From positions 1 through 12,930 of the forward strand of contig JAEOSY010000202.1 in assembly GCA_016840125.1 (NCBI GenBank): a stretch of DNA of 12,930 nt, in the 5' to 3' direction. The notes below the pieces were generated by a model. That model saw only the letters and a program-made list of their open reading frames with translations. It ran no database searches and was not told the origin of the DNA. Position numbers and translations under genes: made by a program. Source of the stretch: Candidatus Helarchaeota archaeon (GTDB lineage Archaea > Asgardarchaeota > Lokiarchaeia > Helarchaeales > HEL-GB-A). Numbering within the stretch: position 1 is the first letter of the stretch; every line of letters begins with the position of its first letter. Below are positions 1 through 5,478 of this stretch, in pieces.

Positions 1-118
1 AAGGTTCAACTAAACGAGGAAGGTTTTCTCCCGCGAAACCGAATCTTGAAGTATACATACCTGCATCAATTACTAAAATCTTCTTTATCTCTTGGCTAAA
101 TTTCATATCCTCCATCAT
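1..118 (-). CDS. Actin-family protein, N-terminal fragment cut by the window edge
   Basis: The reverse complement opens with ATG at 118-116 (further in-frame ATGs at 115 and 106) and reads through to position 1 without a stop, giving 39 codons. The peptide includes ILVIDAGMYTSRFGFAGENL followed by PRLVEP. This matches the first strand, phosphate-1 loop and GFAG(D/E)xxPR segment of eukaryotic actins and actin-related proteins, and is unlike MreB, which has IDLGT at this place. Actins are ATP-dependent cytoskeletal filament proteins, and eukaryote-like actins in prokaryotes are characteristic of Asgard archaea. Only the N-terminus is present, so conventional actin cannot be told from an actin-related protein, and intactness cannot be judged. 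A TATA-like element lies about 25 bases upstream. The gene diverges from the leucine-rich-repeat gene to its right. Of the three Met codons, the one at 106 has GGAGG before it but only 2 bases away. Confidence 0.8.
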   Translation of the reverse strand, partial: MMEDMKFSQEIKKILVIDAGMYTSRFGFAGENLPRLVEP

Positions 119-137
119 ACAGAATATTAGTATTTTT

Positions 138-149
138 CTTTTTAAATTT
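138..149 (-). promoter_or_regulatory. TATA-like box for the actin gene
   Basis: On the minus strand this reads AAATTTAAAAAG and is preceded by more A-rich sequence. It lies about 25 bases upstream of the first ATG codons at 118 and 115, so transcription would start at or very near the start codon, giving a leaderless or short-leader mRNA. This spacing is normal for archaeal TATA boxes. The call rests on position and composition only. Confidence 0.45.
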
Positions 150-251
150 TCAATTCAATGTAATCTGGCTTTTTAGTAAATCTCGGTAGAGCCTCCTGAA
201 CGGCAGCGTTCTGAAACCAGTTGACACCCTCTCACAGTACTTACTGAAAGG

Positions 252-275
252 TGAGTTATAAAGGTACGTAACTCA
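252..275. repeat. 7-bp inverted repeat with 10-base loop
   Basis: TGAGTTA (252-258) and TAACTCA (269-275) are perfect reverse complements separated by 10 bases. A TATAAA string overlaps the left arm, and TACGTAA occurs near the right arm and again about 22 bases downstream. It could be an operator or a small hairpin, but arms this short also arise by chance. Confidence 0.3.
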
Positions 276-355
276 AATGCGCAAACCTACGTAAGCTCCT
301 TGAGAATATACAATTCAGGACATACAATATATTTCTACAAATTTCACAGAATGAC

Positions 356-505
356 TCATTCAATTAGCTTATCGTCAAGCTCCGATAAGAGTTTGACTGC
401 ACTTTCAGTCCAAGTACCATTGAACGTATGTAACATATTTAGATATTTTAATAGACTACTCTCATCTCCGAATACATTTCTATCATAGACCAGCTCATAT
501 GATAT
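356..505 (-). pseudogene. Possible decayed coding remnant (about 49 codons)
   Basis: On the minus strand an open frame runs from just after a TAA at 508-506 to a TGA at 358-356. Its peptide is protein-like in composition and ends SAVKLLSELDDKLIE. It has no start codon near its upstream end (the first in-frame ATG is well inside), and a short second frame starting at an ATG near 500 overlaps it. That would fit the 3' end of a gene lost by deletion or frameshift. No family is recognised, and a chance open frame cannot be excluded. Confidence 0.2.
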
Positions 506-543
506 TTATAGCCTAAGATTATGGGGATATATTTTAACCATCC

Positions 544-556
544 TTTTTTAAATATT
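544..556 (+). promoter_or_regulatory. TATA-like box for the LRR gene
   Basis: TTTTTTAAATATT lies about 55 bases before the chosen start at 607. A transcript starting about 25 bases downstream would have a leader of roughly 30 bases that carries the GAGG and GGTGAT ribosome binding elements. Other A+T-rich strings at 501-538 are weaker alternatives. Confidence 0.4.
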
Positions 557-606
557 AAGACCTAGAAGTTCACTATGAATGTAATTATGGTTTTTTGAGG
601 AAGGTG

Positions 607-1869
607 ATGGTAATGAGTGGACAATCTGTGACTGTAAAAGGGAAAAAGTATCAGGTGGAGTACGGGGGATTAACCCTACATAAGCTGGGTATTGAGGATA
701 TCGCGGAAATTAAAGGGCTACAGGATCTGATGGATCTTGAATATTTAAATCTCACTAAAAACAAAATTAAAGAGATCAAAGGACTGGAAAACTTGGCAAA
801 TCTCAAGGAGTTATACCTTGGAGAAAATCAAATTGAAGAGATTAAAGGGCTGGAGTCCTTGACTGACTTGCGCTTTTTAGGGTTAAATAATAATAGAGTT
901 CGGGAAATAAAGGGGCTCGAGAATCTATCTAAGCTAGAAGAGTTAAACCTGTTGAACAATAAAATTCAGGAAATCAAAGAATTGGAGTACTTAACTAATC
1001 TACATCGCCTGATTCTCTCAAAGAATCAAATTAGGGAAATTAAAGGTTTAGACACTTTGAGAAATCTCAGAGAGATTAGTTTAGAAGTGAATCAAATAGA
1101 GGAAATTAAAGGTCTAGACAACCTAGTGTATCTTGAGGAGTTATCGCTTTGGGGGAATCAAATTCAGGAAATAAAGGGGTTGGATACGTTAGTAAATTTG
1201 CAGAGATTATATCTCTTAGAGAACCAAATTGCCGAGATCAAAGGGCTGGATGCCCTCTCGCGCCTTAAAGAATTGAAGCTGGGATTAAATAAGATCACTG
1301 AAATTAAAAAGTTGGAGACATTAAGGAATCTTGACAGATTGGAGCTAGGGGGTAACAGGATTCCCGAGCCAGAGTCCAAACTACTTAATTGCAGCCCTCA
1401 AGTCTTTGTGGAATATTGTAAAAGAAAGAAACCTACTTTTATTTTCATGTTGATGCCCTTCAAAGACCCATTCAACCAGATTTTTGAGAATTACATTCGG
1501 ACCCCATTGGAGCAATCAGGTGATGTGGTCAAGAAAGCCGACGACTTTTTTAAGCCCAATCACATCCTGAATGATATTTTGGAATCCATTTCTAAAGCAG
1601 ATATCATCATTGCAGACCTCACGGGGAAAAATGCAAATGTCTTCTATGAACTTGGGCGGGCGCATCAGCAGGGTAAGTATGCCATTTTAATCTGTCAAGA
1701 TCTCCAAGAAGTGCCCTTCGACCTGCGGCAAATTCGAGTGATTATTTATCAAGATTCCCAGAGTAGTTGCAATGAACTTACAGCGAACTTATTCAAGTAC
1801 ATCAATGAATACAAAAAAGAGACGCTGGAAAATTTAATCAAAGAATTGCTCGAACTGGATATTCTTTAA
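607..1869 (+). CDS. Leucine-rich-repeat protein with C-terminal TIR/deoxyribosyltransferase-like domain
   Basis: The protein is 420 residues from ATG 607. Residues about 32-251 form ten uninterrupted 22-residue repeats of the SDS22 type (pattern IxEIKGLxxLxNLxxLxLxxN), a curved protein-binding scaffold. After a short linker, residues about 277-400 read FIFMLMPF, then KADDFF, SKADIIIADLTG, NVFYELGRAHQQGK and VPFDLRQIR. This is the prokaryotic effector-like domain related to TIR and nucleoside 2-deoxyribosyltransferase folds. The Glu of FYELG (residue 348) sits where the catalytic Glu of that superfamily lies, so nucleotide or NAD hydrolysis is plausible. Repeat sensor plus nucleotide-cleaving effector suggests an innate-immunity role, which is inference. 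No signal peptide or membrane segment is seen, so it is probably cytosolic. Start choice: GAGG lies 6 bases before ATG 607, and GGTGAT lies 4 bases before ATG 613. A TTG at 595 is less likely. Confidence 0.8.
   Translation: MVMSGQSVTVKGKKYQVEYGGLTLHKLGIEDIAEIKGLQDLMDLEYLNLTKNKIKEIKGLENLANLKELYLGENQIEEIKGLESLTDLRFLGLNNNRVREIKGLENLSKLEELNLLNNKIQEIKELEYLTNLHRLILSKNQIREIKGLDTLRNLREISLEVNQIEEIKGLDNLVYLEELSLWGNQIQEIKGLDTLVNLQRLYLLENQIAEIKGLDALSRLKELKLGLNKITEIKKLETLRNLDRLELGGNRIPEPESKLLNCSPQVFVEYCKRKKPTFIFMLMPFKDPFNQIFENYIRTPLEQSGDVVKKADDFFKPNHILNDILESISKADIIIADLTGKNANVFYELGRAHQQGKYAILICQDLQEVPFDLRQIRVIIYQDSQSSCNELTANLFKYINEYKKETLENLIKELLELDIL
700..1359 (+). repeat. Ten tandem 66-bp coding repeats (LRR units)
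   Basis: The ten LRR units are encoded by ten in-frame 66-base repeats with no indels. Each carries a version of GAAATTAAAGG near its start, from the residues EIKGL. The conserved positions are the structural Leu, Ile and Asn residues, while the exposed positions vary. This fits array growth by tandem duplication followed by diversification of the binding face. Confidence 0.8.
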
Positions 1870-1876
1870 TCATTTC

Positions 1877-1950
1877 CGCTCTTTTCCCATGCAAATTATA
1901 TGGGATTAAGTTAATACATCCCTCGTCCTTTACCACTTTAAAAAAGAGCG
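1877..1950. terminator. Nested inverted repeat between convergent genes, possible bidirectional terminator
   Basis: CGCTCTTTT (1877-1885) and AAAAGAGCG (1942-1950) are perfect 9-base inverted repeats. Inside them TCCCAT (1885-1890) and ATGGGA (1900-1905) form a second 6-bp hairpin with a 9-base loop. The region sits between the convergent LRR and winged-helix genes. Each strand reads CGCTC followed by a run of T, which fits T-rich archaeal termination in both directions. The long outer loop makes a classic hairpin unlikely. Confidence 0.4.
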
Positions 1951-2045
1951 TGCTGAATTGTGCGAGAATTTCTTTCGGTATGTGAATCTTCTCCGACTTT
2001 TCGACCTTTTGAGCTATTAACTAAAATCTTTCTTTAAACATTAAG

Positions 2046-2312
2046 TTATTTCGCATCATCAGTTTTCCTTGATTGGTCATCGGATAAAGGTTTTACTACT
2101 TCTATATTTATCGTGTAAAAATTCATCCTACCAACGGTTCTTGACAATACTAATTTCTCAATCCGCTCTAAAAAGTTTATGTGGGTGCTAGCAGTATTTC
2201 TATGAATCTTTAAATTCTCTGCCACTTCTTGAATTGTGAAATCTTTCGGATACTCCCCCCTAAAGAAATTTAAAACACGTTCTTCCATTTCAGAAAGTTC
2301 GATTTTAGACAT
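2046..2312 (-). CDS. Small winged-helix DNA-binding regulator
   Basis: This 88-residue protein is almost entirely one winged helix-turn-helix domain. Residues about 7-18 form the first helix (SEMEERVLNFFR). Residues 26-49 carry the helix-turn-helix (TIQEVAENLK, then HRNTASTHINFLE), followed by a wing strand pair (LVLSRTVGRMNFYTI) and a charged tail. The layout is that of small archaeal MarR/ArsR-like repressors, with no visible ligand-binding or metal-binding site. It is transcribed away from the 14-gene operon, and a perfect palindrome lies in the shared upstream region, so autoregulation and control of the operon are likely by inference. GAGGAAG at 2329-2323 is its ribosome binding site, about 10 bases before the ATG. 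It could act like a plasmid copy-control or virus immunity repressor. Confidence 0.8.
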   Translation of the reverse strand: MSKIELSEMEERVLNFFRGEYPKDFTIQEVAENLKIHRNTASTHINFLERIEKLVLSRTVGRMNFYTINIEVVKPLSDDQSRKTDDAK

Positions 2313-2357
2313 TTATTGATATCTTCCTCTTTTTTTGTAAAAGAATTCCGCATACGA

Positions 2358-2368
2358 TTTTAAATATT
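2358..2368 (-). promoter_or_regulatory. TATA-like box for the winged-helix regulator
   Basis: On the minus strand this reads AATATTTAAAA. It lies about 46 bases before the regulator's ATG at 2312, so transcription would begin near 2338 and leave a leader carrying the GAGGAAG ribosome binding site. The palindromic operator at 2386-2416 lies immediately upstream. Confidence 0.5.
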
Positions 2369-2385
2369 ATTCCTAGACACAAAAC

Positions 2386-2416
2386 TTAAATGTTCAATGA
2401 AGAAATGAACATTTAA
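2386..2416. promoter_or_regulatory. Perfect 11-bp inverted repeat, probable operator
   Basis: TTAAATGTTCA (2386-2396) and TGAACATTTAA (2406-2416) are exact reverse complements around a 9-base spacer. It sits between two divergent TATA boxes, next to a gene for a small winged-helix protein, and such dimeric regulators typically bind sites of this kind. A third ATGTTCA half-site lies at 2442-2448. An origin-type iteron role is an alternative, since the surrounding 200 bases are A+T rich. Confidence 0.65.
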
Positions 2417-2441
2417 TATGCAATGATGCTTTACAACTCAT

Positions 2442-2448
2442 ATGTTCA
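2442..2448. promoter_or_regulatory. Third ATGTTCA half-site
   Basis: ATGTTCA recurs here in the same orientation as the left arm of the operator and lies about 22 bases upstream of the rightward TATA box. Its position would let the same regulator affect the operon promoter. A 7-base match alone is weak evidence; the neighbouring perfect palindrome raises its credibility. Confidence 0.4.
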
Positions 2449-2469
2449 AAAAATTGTAATTAACATCAG

Positions 2470-2477
2470 TTATAAAT
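2470..2477 (+). promoter_or_regulatory. TATA box of the rightward operon
   Basis: TTATAAAT lies about 50 bases before the first operon gene. Transcription would start near 2500 and give a leader of about 25-30 bases with AGGTAGGTGA just before the start. No other strong promoter-like sequence is evident before 12600, which is consistent with one long transcript. Confidence 0.5.
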
Positions 2478-2523
2478 CATTGCGAAAATGTGAGATTATT
2501 TTTGCGGAAAAGTGTGCAGGTAG

Positions 2524-2805
2524 GTGAGTGAGGTGGAAAAGGTGGATCAGCTGGATTTTCGTCGGGATCACAATGAGGACCGACCAGTCGGAAATGCGGG
2601 GACATGGAATGAGTTACCGACGATCAATTATGATTACTTTTTCAACGAACTGGGACGGGTATGTGAAGATGGAAGTGCGATCCGAGTTGGTGGACACACC
2701 CCTGAAGAGTTTTTTTATTTTTTTTCCATTACCATGAACCCCCTCCTCCCTACAAAATCTTCAGGGGGTCCAAAACTAACTGATGGGAATTATACGAGAG
2801 TGTGA
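2524..2805 (+). CDS. Small hypothetical protein, first gene of the operon
   Basis: The protein is 93 residues from GTG 2524, or 90 from GTG 2533. The latter has AGGTGA 5 bases upstream, the same geometry used by two later genes. The N-terminal half is acidic and hydrophilic (EVEKVDQLDF), followed by NYDYFFNELGRV. The family is not recognised. The gene is accepted because its first 60 codons show strong purine-first codon usage, it directly follows the operon promoter, and its TGA overlaps the next start (GTGATG). Its later part crosses a T-tract at 2710-2725 (FFYFF) and an inverted repeat, so the C-terminal 30 residues may not be functional or the frame may be a leader. An overlapping frame at 2528-2737 is the main alternative. 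Confidence 0.5.
   Translation: MSEVEKVDQLDFRRDHNEDRPVGNAGTWNELPTINYDYFFNELGRVCEDGSAIRVGGHTPEEFFYFFSITMNPLLPTKSSGGPKLTDGNYTRV
2699..2767. repeat. 10-bp inverted repeat flanking a T-tract inside the first operon gene
   Basis: CCCCTGAAGA (2699-2708) and TCTTCAGGGG (2758-2767) are perfect reverse complements with 49 bases between. Right after the left arm come 15 T with one A (2710-2725). Runs of T are the main intrinsic termination signal in archaea, so this may be an attenuator or partial terminator early in the operon. Confidence 0.45.
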
Positions 2806-3254
2806 TGAGTATGGAACGAGAAGAGATGAACGATCCGAGCTGGATGAAGAAGTTTTCGATGTGGGAACGGCTGAAGCTCGCCGTGAAGGTAGCGTGGAAG
2901 GTGTTTCGAGGGTTCCGATGCCCAGACCCAAGCGAATTAAGGGTACGGGCGAGGGGGGTCGCCATCATCGACAGCATCGCCCCGTTGACTGATGGATCTG
3001 GATTTCCCTGTGATTGGCACCGAACAAACGCCTTTAGCGAGGAGTCAGCCAGAGCGTATGGCTCACAGCCCTGTGCGAATAGTGCCGTCTTTTGCGTATC
3101 CGCAACGGATCTCGTGGTCCAGCTGGAATTGGAGAAGCATGTACATCTGTGTAGACCCCATGCGGAAGCGCGCCTTAAAGAAGCTGCAAAGATAAGAAAA
3201 GAGGAGTTCTGCCAAGCTAAAATGCCACTCGCGGCAGTTCGCGGGTTCATCTAG
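2805..3254 (+). CDS. Cys/His-rich small protein, putative zinc-binding
   Basis: The protein is 149 residues from ATG 2805. An upstream in-frame GTG at 2802 and a later ATG at 2811 are alternatives. The N-terminus is helical and basic (MKKFSMWERLKLAVKVAWKV). The rest contains CPDP (Cys39), PCDWH (Cys69, His72), QPCANS (Cys90), Cys97, HLCRPH (Cys116, His119) and Cys136. The two C-x2-H pairs, with further Cys between them, suggest a treble-clef-like zinc site in which the final CRPH closes the knuckle. No named family is recognised. Its start overlaps the previous stop and it ends 10 bases before the next gene, so translation is probably coupled. A role as a DNA- or protein-binding accessory of the methyltransferase/nuclease genes is only inference. 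Confidence 0.65.
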   Translation: MSMEREEMNDPSWMKKFSMWERLKLAVKVAWKVFRGFRCPDPSELRVRARGVAIIDSIAPLTDGSGFPCDWHRTNAFSEESARAYGSQPCANSAVFCVSATDLVVQLELEKHVHLCRPHAEARLKEAAKIRKEEFCQAKMPLAAVRGFI

Positions 3255-3264
3255 GTGAAGTGAA

Positions 3265-3459
3265 ATGGAAGGGAAAGGCGAAAATCAAATTCATGGTCGA
3301 TTTGGGTTCCTCATAGTGCAGGGGCGCATACGGTTCGTGGTGCTTTGCGCGCGGGATGGCTGCGCACACCCTCCGTGGCGATGTCAAGCCTGCGGCACCT
3401 GTAAGACCTTCGGTAATAGCTTACCTAGACGCGCCGTACTACAGGAGGTCGTGTTATGA
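3265..3459 (+). CDS. Small zinc-ribbon-like protein
   Basis: This 64-residue protein has ATG 3265 preceded by AGGTGA with a 6-base gap, an excellent archaeal ribosome binding site. The core holds Cys28-x4-Cys33, then Cys40-x2-Cys43-x2-Cys46 with His35 between (CARDGCAHPPW, CQACGTC), a pattern typical of a structural zinc ribbon or knuckle. A preceding beta-rich stretch (FGFLIVQGRIRFVVL) would form the hairpin leading into the first Cys pair. The TGA stop overlaps the ATG of the methyltransferase gene by 4 bases, so the two are translationally coupled. It may be a small DNA-binding partner, but no family name can be assigned. Confidence 0.65.
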   Translation: MEGKGENQIHGRFGFLIVQGRIRFVVLCARDGCAHPPWRCQACGTCKTFGNSLPRRAVLQEVVL

Positions 3460-4919
3460 CGAAAGTAAATACGGAAGCTAGGAACCCCAAGAGCTCCCTC
3501 GCGCTGGTAGCTACAGACCGGGTTCAACCCAACCCCTGGAACCCGAATATGATGCCCGAGGAGAACTACGCCGAGCTGAAGGAGTCCATTAGGATAACCG
3601 AGGGCGAGTACCTGGAGCATAATGCCCCGCTCGTCCGCCCCATCGGGAATTTGCTGGAATTGGTCGATGGGTTTCATCGCTGGTTAGCCTGTACGGAGTT
3701 AAAGCGTGAGACCCTCTGGGTGGAGATTCGGGAGCTCACCGATGAGCAGGCAAGGATCCTGAGCGTCATCCGAAACCAGACCCGGGGCCATTTAAACTAT
3801 TTTTTACTGTCAAAGCTGTTAAATGAGATGTATAAGGGTGGGGACGCCTGTACCCAGGACGAGCTGGCTCGGAAGTTCGGGTTCTCCCGCGGATGGATAG
3901 TCCACCTCCTGAATATTTATCCTCGGATGAAGGGGTGCGTGCACGCACGCAAACTTGAAAACTCTCTAATTGTGGAGTTGGCGCGGGTGAAAAACGCTTA
4001 CCTGCGGGATAAGCTAGTAGCGAAGGCTATGGATCGTAACTGGAAGCGAAATACCGTTCGAACCCACGCCACGAAATTTAACGCGTTGACAGATTATGTT
4101 ACCTCGCTCAACGGGGCAAAAAAGGTCAAAGAAACTCTAATTTTGAAACTAGAGGAAAATATCCTGTTCAATTTTGATTTGAATGCCCTCAAAAATGAAA
4201 TCGACCTCCTCTTCCAGAATGAACGCAAGAGGCGAATTATTCACGGGGACGCTTGCAAGGAGCTCCAACGGCTGGAAACCGTGTTCGATTGCGTGATTGC
4301 CGACCCCCCCTTCGCGCTCTCCACCGTCTCCAGCGGGCGGAAATTTACTTTCAAGAGTCGGAAGGCGATCGACCAGAAGAAAGGGACATGGGATGAATTT
4401 ACCAAGAAAGAGTTTCTTACCTTTACCAAAACATGGATTCAAAAAGTTTATAGCGTTCTGAAGGACGGGGGGGCACTCTTCATTTTTGCCGCCGATGCCT
4501 TCCTCTCCTTCATCATTCAAATTCTGGCGGAGACCGGATTTACGCACCGCGCCACGTTAACCTGGCATAAAACGAACCCCGCTCCCAACATTATGAGGAA
4601 GACCTTCACCTCCAGCGTTGAATACATCCTGTACGCCGCGAAAGGGAAACCACAGACGTTCAACTGGCTAGGGGATAATTCAATGCATAACTTCATTGCA
4701 ACCCCCATCCCGTCCAAGAAGTATGACCACCCTACCCAAAAACCCGTTCGGGTCATTGAGAAGTTGTTGAAGGTGGCTACCAACGTGGGGGATGTGGTGC
4801 TGGACCCGTTCGCCGGGACGGGGACGACTGCAGTGGCTTGCACGAACCTCAATCGGGGGTGGGTGCTCATCGAACAGGAGCAAAAATGGATCAAGGTGGT
4901 CGAGGCGCGTACTCAATGA
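3456..4919 (+). CDS. ParB-like domain fused to DNA N6-adenine/N4-cytosine methyltransferase
   Basis: This is a 487-residue protein with AGGAGGT before its ATG. Residues about 15-115 form a ParB/Srx-type N-terminal domain, with DGFHRWLA at 71-78 matching the GxxRxxA box and RNQTRGHL at 106-113 matching the following ParB motif. A helix-turn-helix (TQDELARKFGFSRGWIVHLL) follows at 133-152. Residues about 255-485 form a beta-class (motif IV before motif I) S-adenosylmethionine-dependent methyltransferase: catalytic ADPPF at 282-286, HPTQKP at 425-430 and DPFAGTGTT at 450-458. DPPF replaces the more common DPPY, a known variant. ParB-methyltransferase fusions are typical of phages, plasmids and integrated elements. 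It overlaps both neighbours by 4 bases, and the following nuclease gene suggests a restriction-modification-like pair. The target sequence cannot be told from the gene. Confidence 0.92.
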   Translation: MTKVNTEARNPKSSLALVATDRVQPNPWNPNMMPEENYAELKESIRITEGEYLEHNAPLVRPIGNLLELVDGFHRWLACTELKRETLWVEIRELTDEQARILSVIRNQTRGHLNYFLLSKLLNEMYKGGDACTQDELARKFGFSRGWIVHLLNIYPRMKGCVHARKLENSLIVELARVKNAYLRDKLVAKAMDRNWKRNTVRTHATKFNALTDYVTSLNGAKKVKETLILKLEENILFNFDLNALKNEIDLLFQNERKRRIIHGDACKELQRLETVFDCVIADPPFALSTVSSGRKFTFKSRKAIDQKKGTWDEFTKKEFLTFTKTWIQKVYSVLKDGGALFIFAADAFLSFIIQILAETGFTHRATLTWHKTNPAPNIMRKTFTSSVEYILYAAKGKPQTFNWLGDNSMHNFIATPIPSKKYDHPTQKPVRVIEKLLKVATNVGDVVLDPFAGTGTTAVACTNLNRGWVLIEQEQKWIKVVEARTQ

Positions 4920-5473
4920 TATTTGATTACGAAAAAGAGAAACGGTTCGAGGAAGCGCTCAACAAGCAGCACTACCCTTTCCTCATCGCGCACTTCTCCA
5001 ACGGCTATAAAATTATTACCGTGCAGGAGGTAACAGACCTTGACCAGCAGCTGCGAGGGATCGATATTGAGCTGCACACCCCGGATGGAACCGTGTTGAC
5101 TGGGGAGTTGAAGACTGACCGGCACACACAATCCCCGAACATCTTTTTGGAGGATATCAGCAACTCCGAGTCGGGGAGTCTCGGCTGGACGCTGAAATGC
5201 GAGAGTGACATCCTCTCGTATGGATTCTGCGACCCAACGGCAAGTGTGCTGGTGAAATTGTTCGTCTACGATATGCAGGCCCTGAAGGGCTGGTACCAAC
5301 AGCAGCGTGGGAATTACCCATTAAAGAAAATCCCTAACCGAGGGTATGACACTTTTGGGCGCCCGGTCCCCCGGAGTGATATTGTAGGTTTCTTGATTTT
5401 CCAGCGGGAGCTTGTGGCGAAGGCGACACCTATTGTCTCTGCAAAATATGATAAATTAGCTAAATGGATATAA
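4916..5473 (+). CDS. PD-(D/E)XK nuclease-like protein
   Basis: The protein is 185 residues from ATG 4916, which overlaps the methyltransferase stop as ATGA. The open frame extends upstream to 4838, but that part lies inside the methyltransferase and is not needed. The central segment gives GID (Asp50), then GELKTD (Glu64, Lys66), then NIFLEDISN and LGWTLKCESDILSYG. This is the D...ExK active site followed by the conserved Asn/Glu strand and the Trp/Asp helix found in many virus- and plasmid-encoded PD-(D/E)XK nucleases. Metal-dependent DNA cleavage is expected. Directly after a methyltransferase, it could be a restriction partner; a recombination or DNA-processing nuclease is the alternative. 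All three core catalytic residues are present. Confidence 0.75.
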   Translation: MIFDYEKEKRFEEALNKQHYPFLIAHFSNGYKIITVQEVTDLDQQLRGIDIELHTPDGTVLTGELKTDRHTQSPNIFLEDISNSESGSLGWTLKCESDILSYGFCDPTASVLVKLFVYDMQALKGWYQQQRGNYPLKKIPNRGYDTFGRPVPRSDIVGFLIFQRELVAKATPIVSAKYDKLAKWI

Positions 5474-5478
5474 GGTAA

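Larger units (their letters stand above)
119..594. other. Mostly non-coding region between actin and the LRR gene
   Basis: No convincing intact gene lies in this stretch of about 475 bases. It contains the actin promoter, a short inverted repeat at 252-275, a possible decayed minus-strand reading frame at 356-505, and a TATA-like box at 544-556 for the rightward LRR gene. A short plus-strand frame at 300-488 is rich in Ser, Leu and Phe, has no ribosome binding site, and lies opposite the more protein-like minus-strand frame. Confidence 0.6.

Noticed and set aside
178..235. tRNA-like string (GGTAGAGC followed by CTGAAACC)
   Set aside because: The piece resembles a D-arm, but no anticodon stem, T-arm or 7-bp acceptor stem can be paired around it.
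300..488. 62-codon plus-strand frame rich in Ser, Leu and Phe
   Set aside because: It has no ribosome binding site and no recognisable motif, and it lies opposite a more protein-like minus-strand frame.
700..1359. CRISPR-like or satellite interpretation of the 66-bp repeats
   Set aside because: The repeats are in frame, keep Leu/Asn positions at the protein level and have no unique spacers, so they are LRR-coding units.
2313..2523. Canonical archaeal origin recognition boxes near the Orc-like operon
   Set aside because: No copy of the G-rich origin recognition box core was found here or in the other intergenic regions by eye. Only the ATGTTCA-type repeat is present, and it is better explained as an operator.
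2528..2737. Overlapping frame starting MRWKRWISWIF inside the first operon gene
   Set aside because: It ends just after the T-tract and leaves a 67-base gap to the next gene. The competing frame has better purine-first codons and a stop overlapping the next start. It is kept as an alternative only.
2783..2992. 69-codon frame rich in Arg, Glu and Gly overlapping the Cys-rich gene
   Set aside because: Its composition is that of an out-of-frame shadow (GTGEGGRHHRQHR), while the other frame gives ordered Cys/His motifs and helices.
4149..4547. Minus-strand frame opposite the methyltransferase
   Set aside because: The plus strand carries clear catalytic motifs here, and the minus peptide is Pro/Gly/Glu-rich with no motif.
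4838..4915. Upstream extension of the nuclease frame (MHEPQSGVGAHRTG)
   Set aside because: It lies wholly inside the end of the methyltransferase gene, including the region after its catalytic motif I. The ATGA overlap at 4916 is the normal start geometry in this operon.
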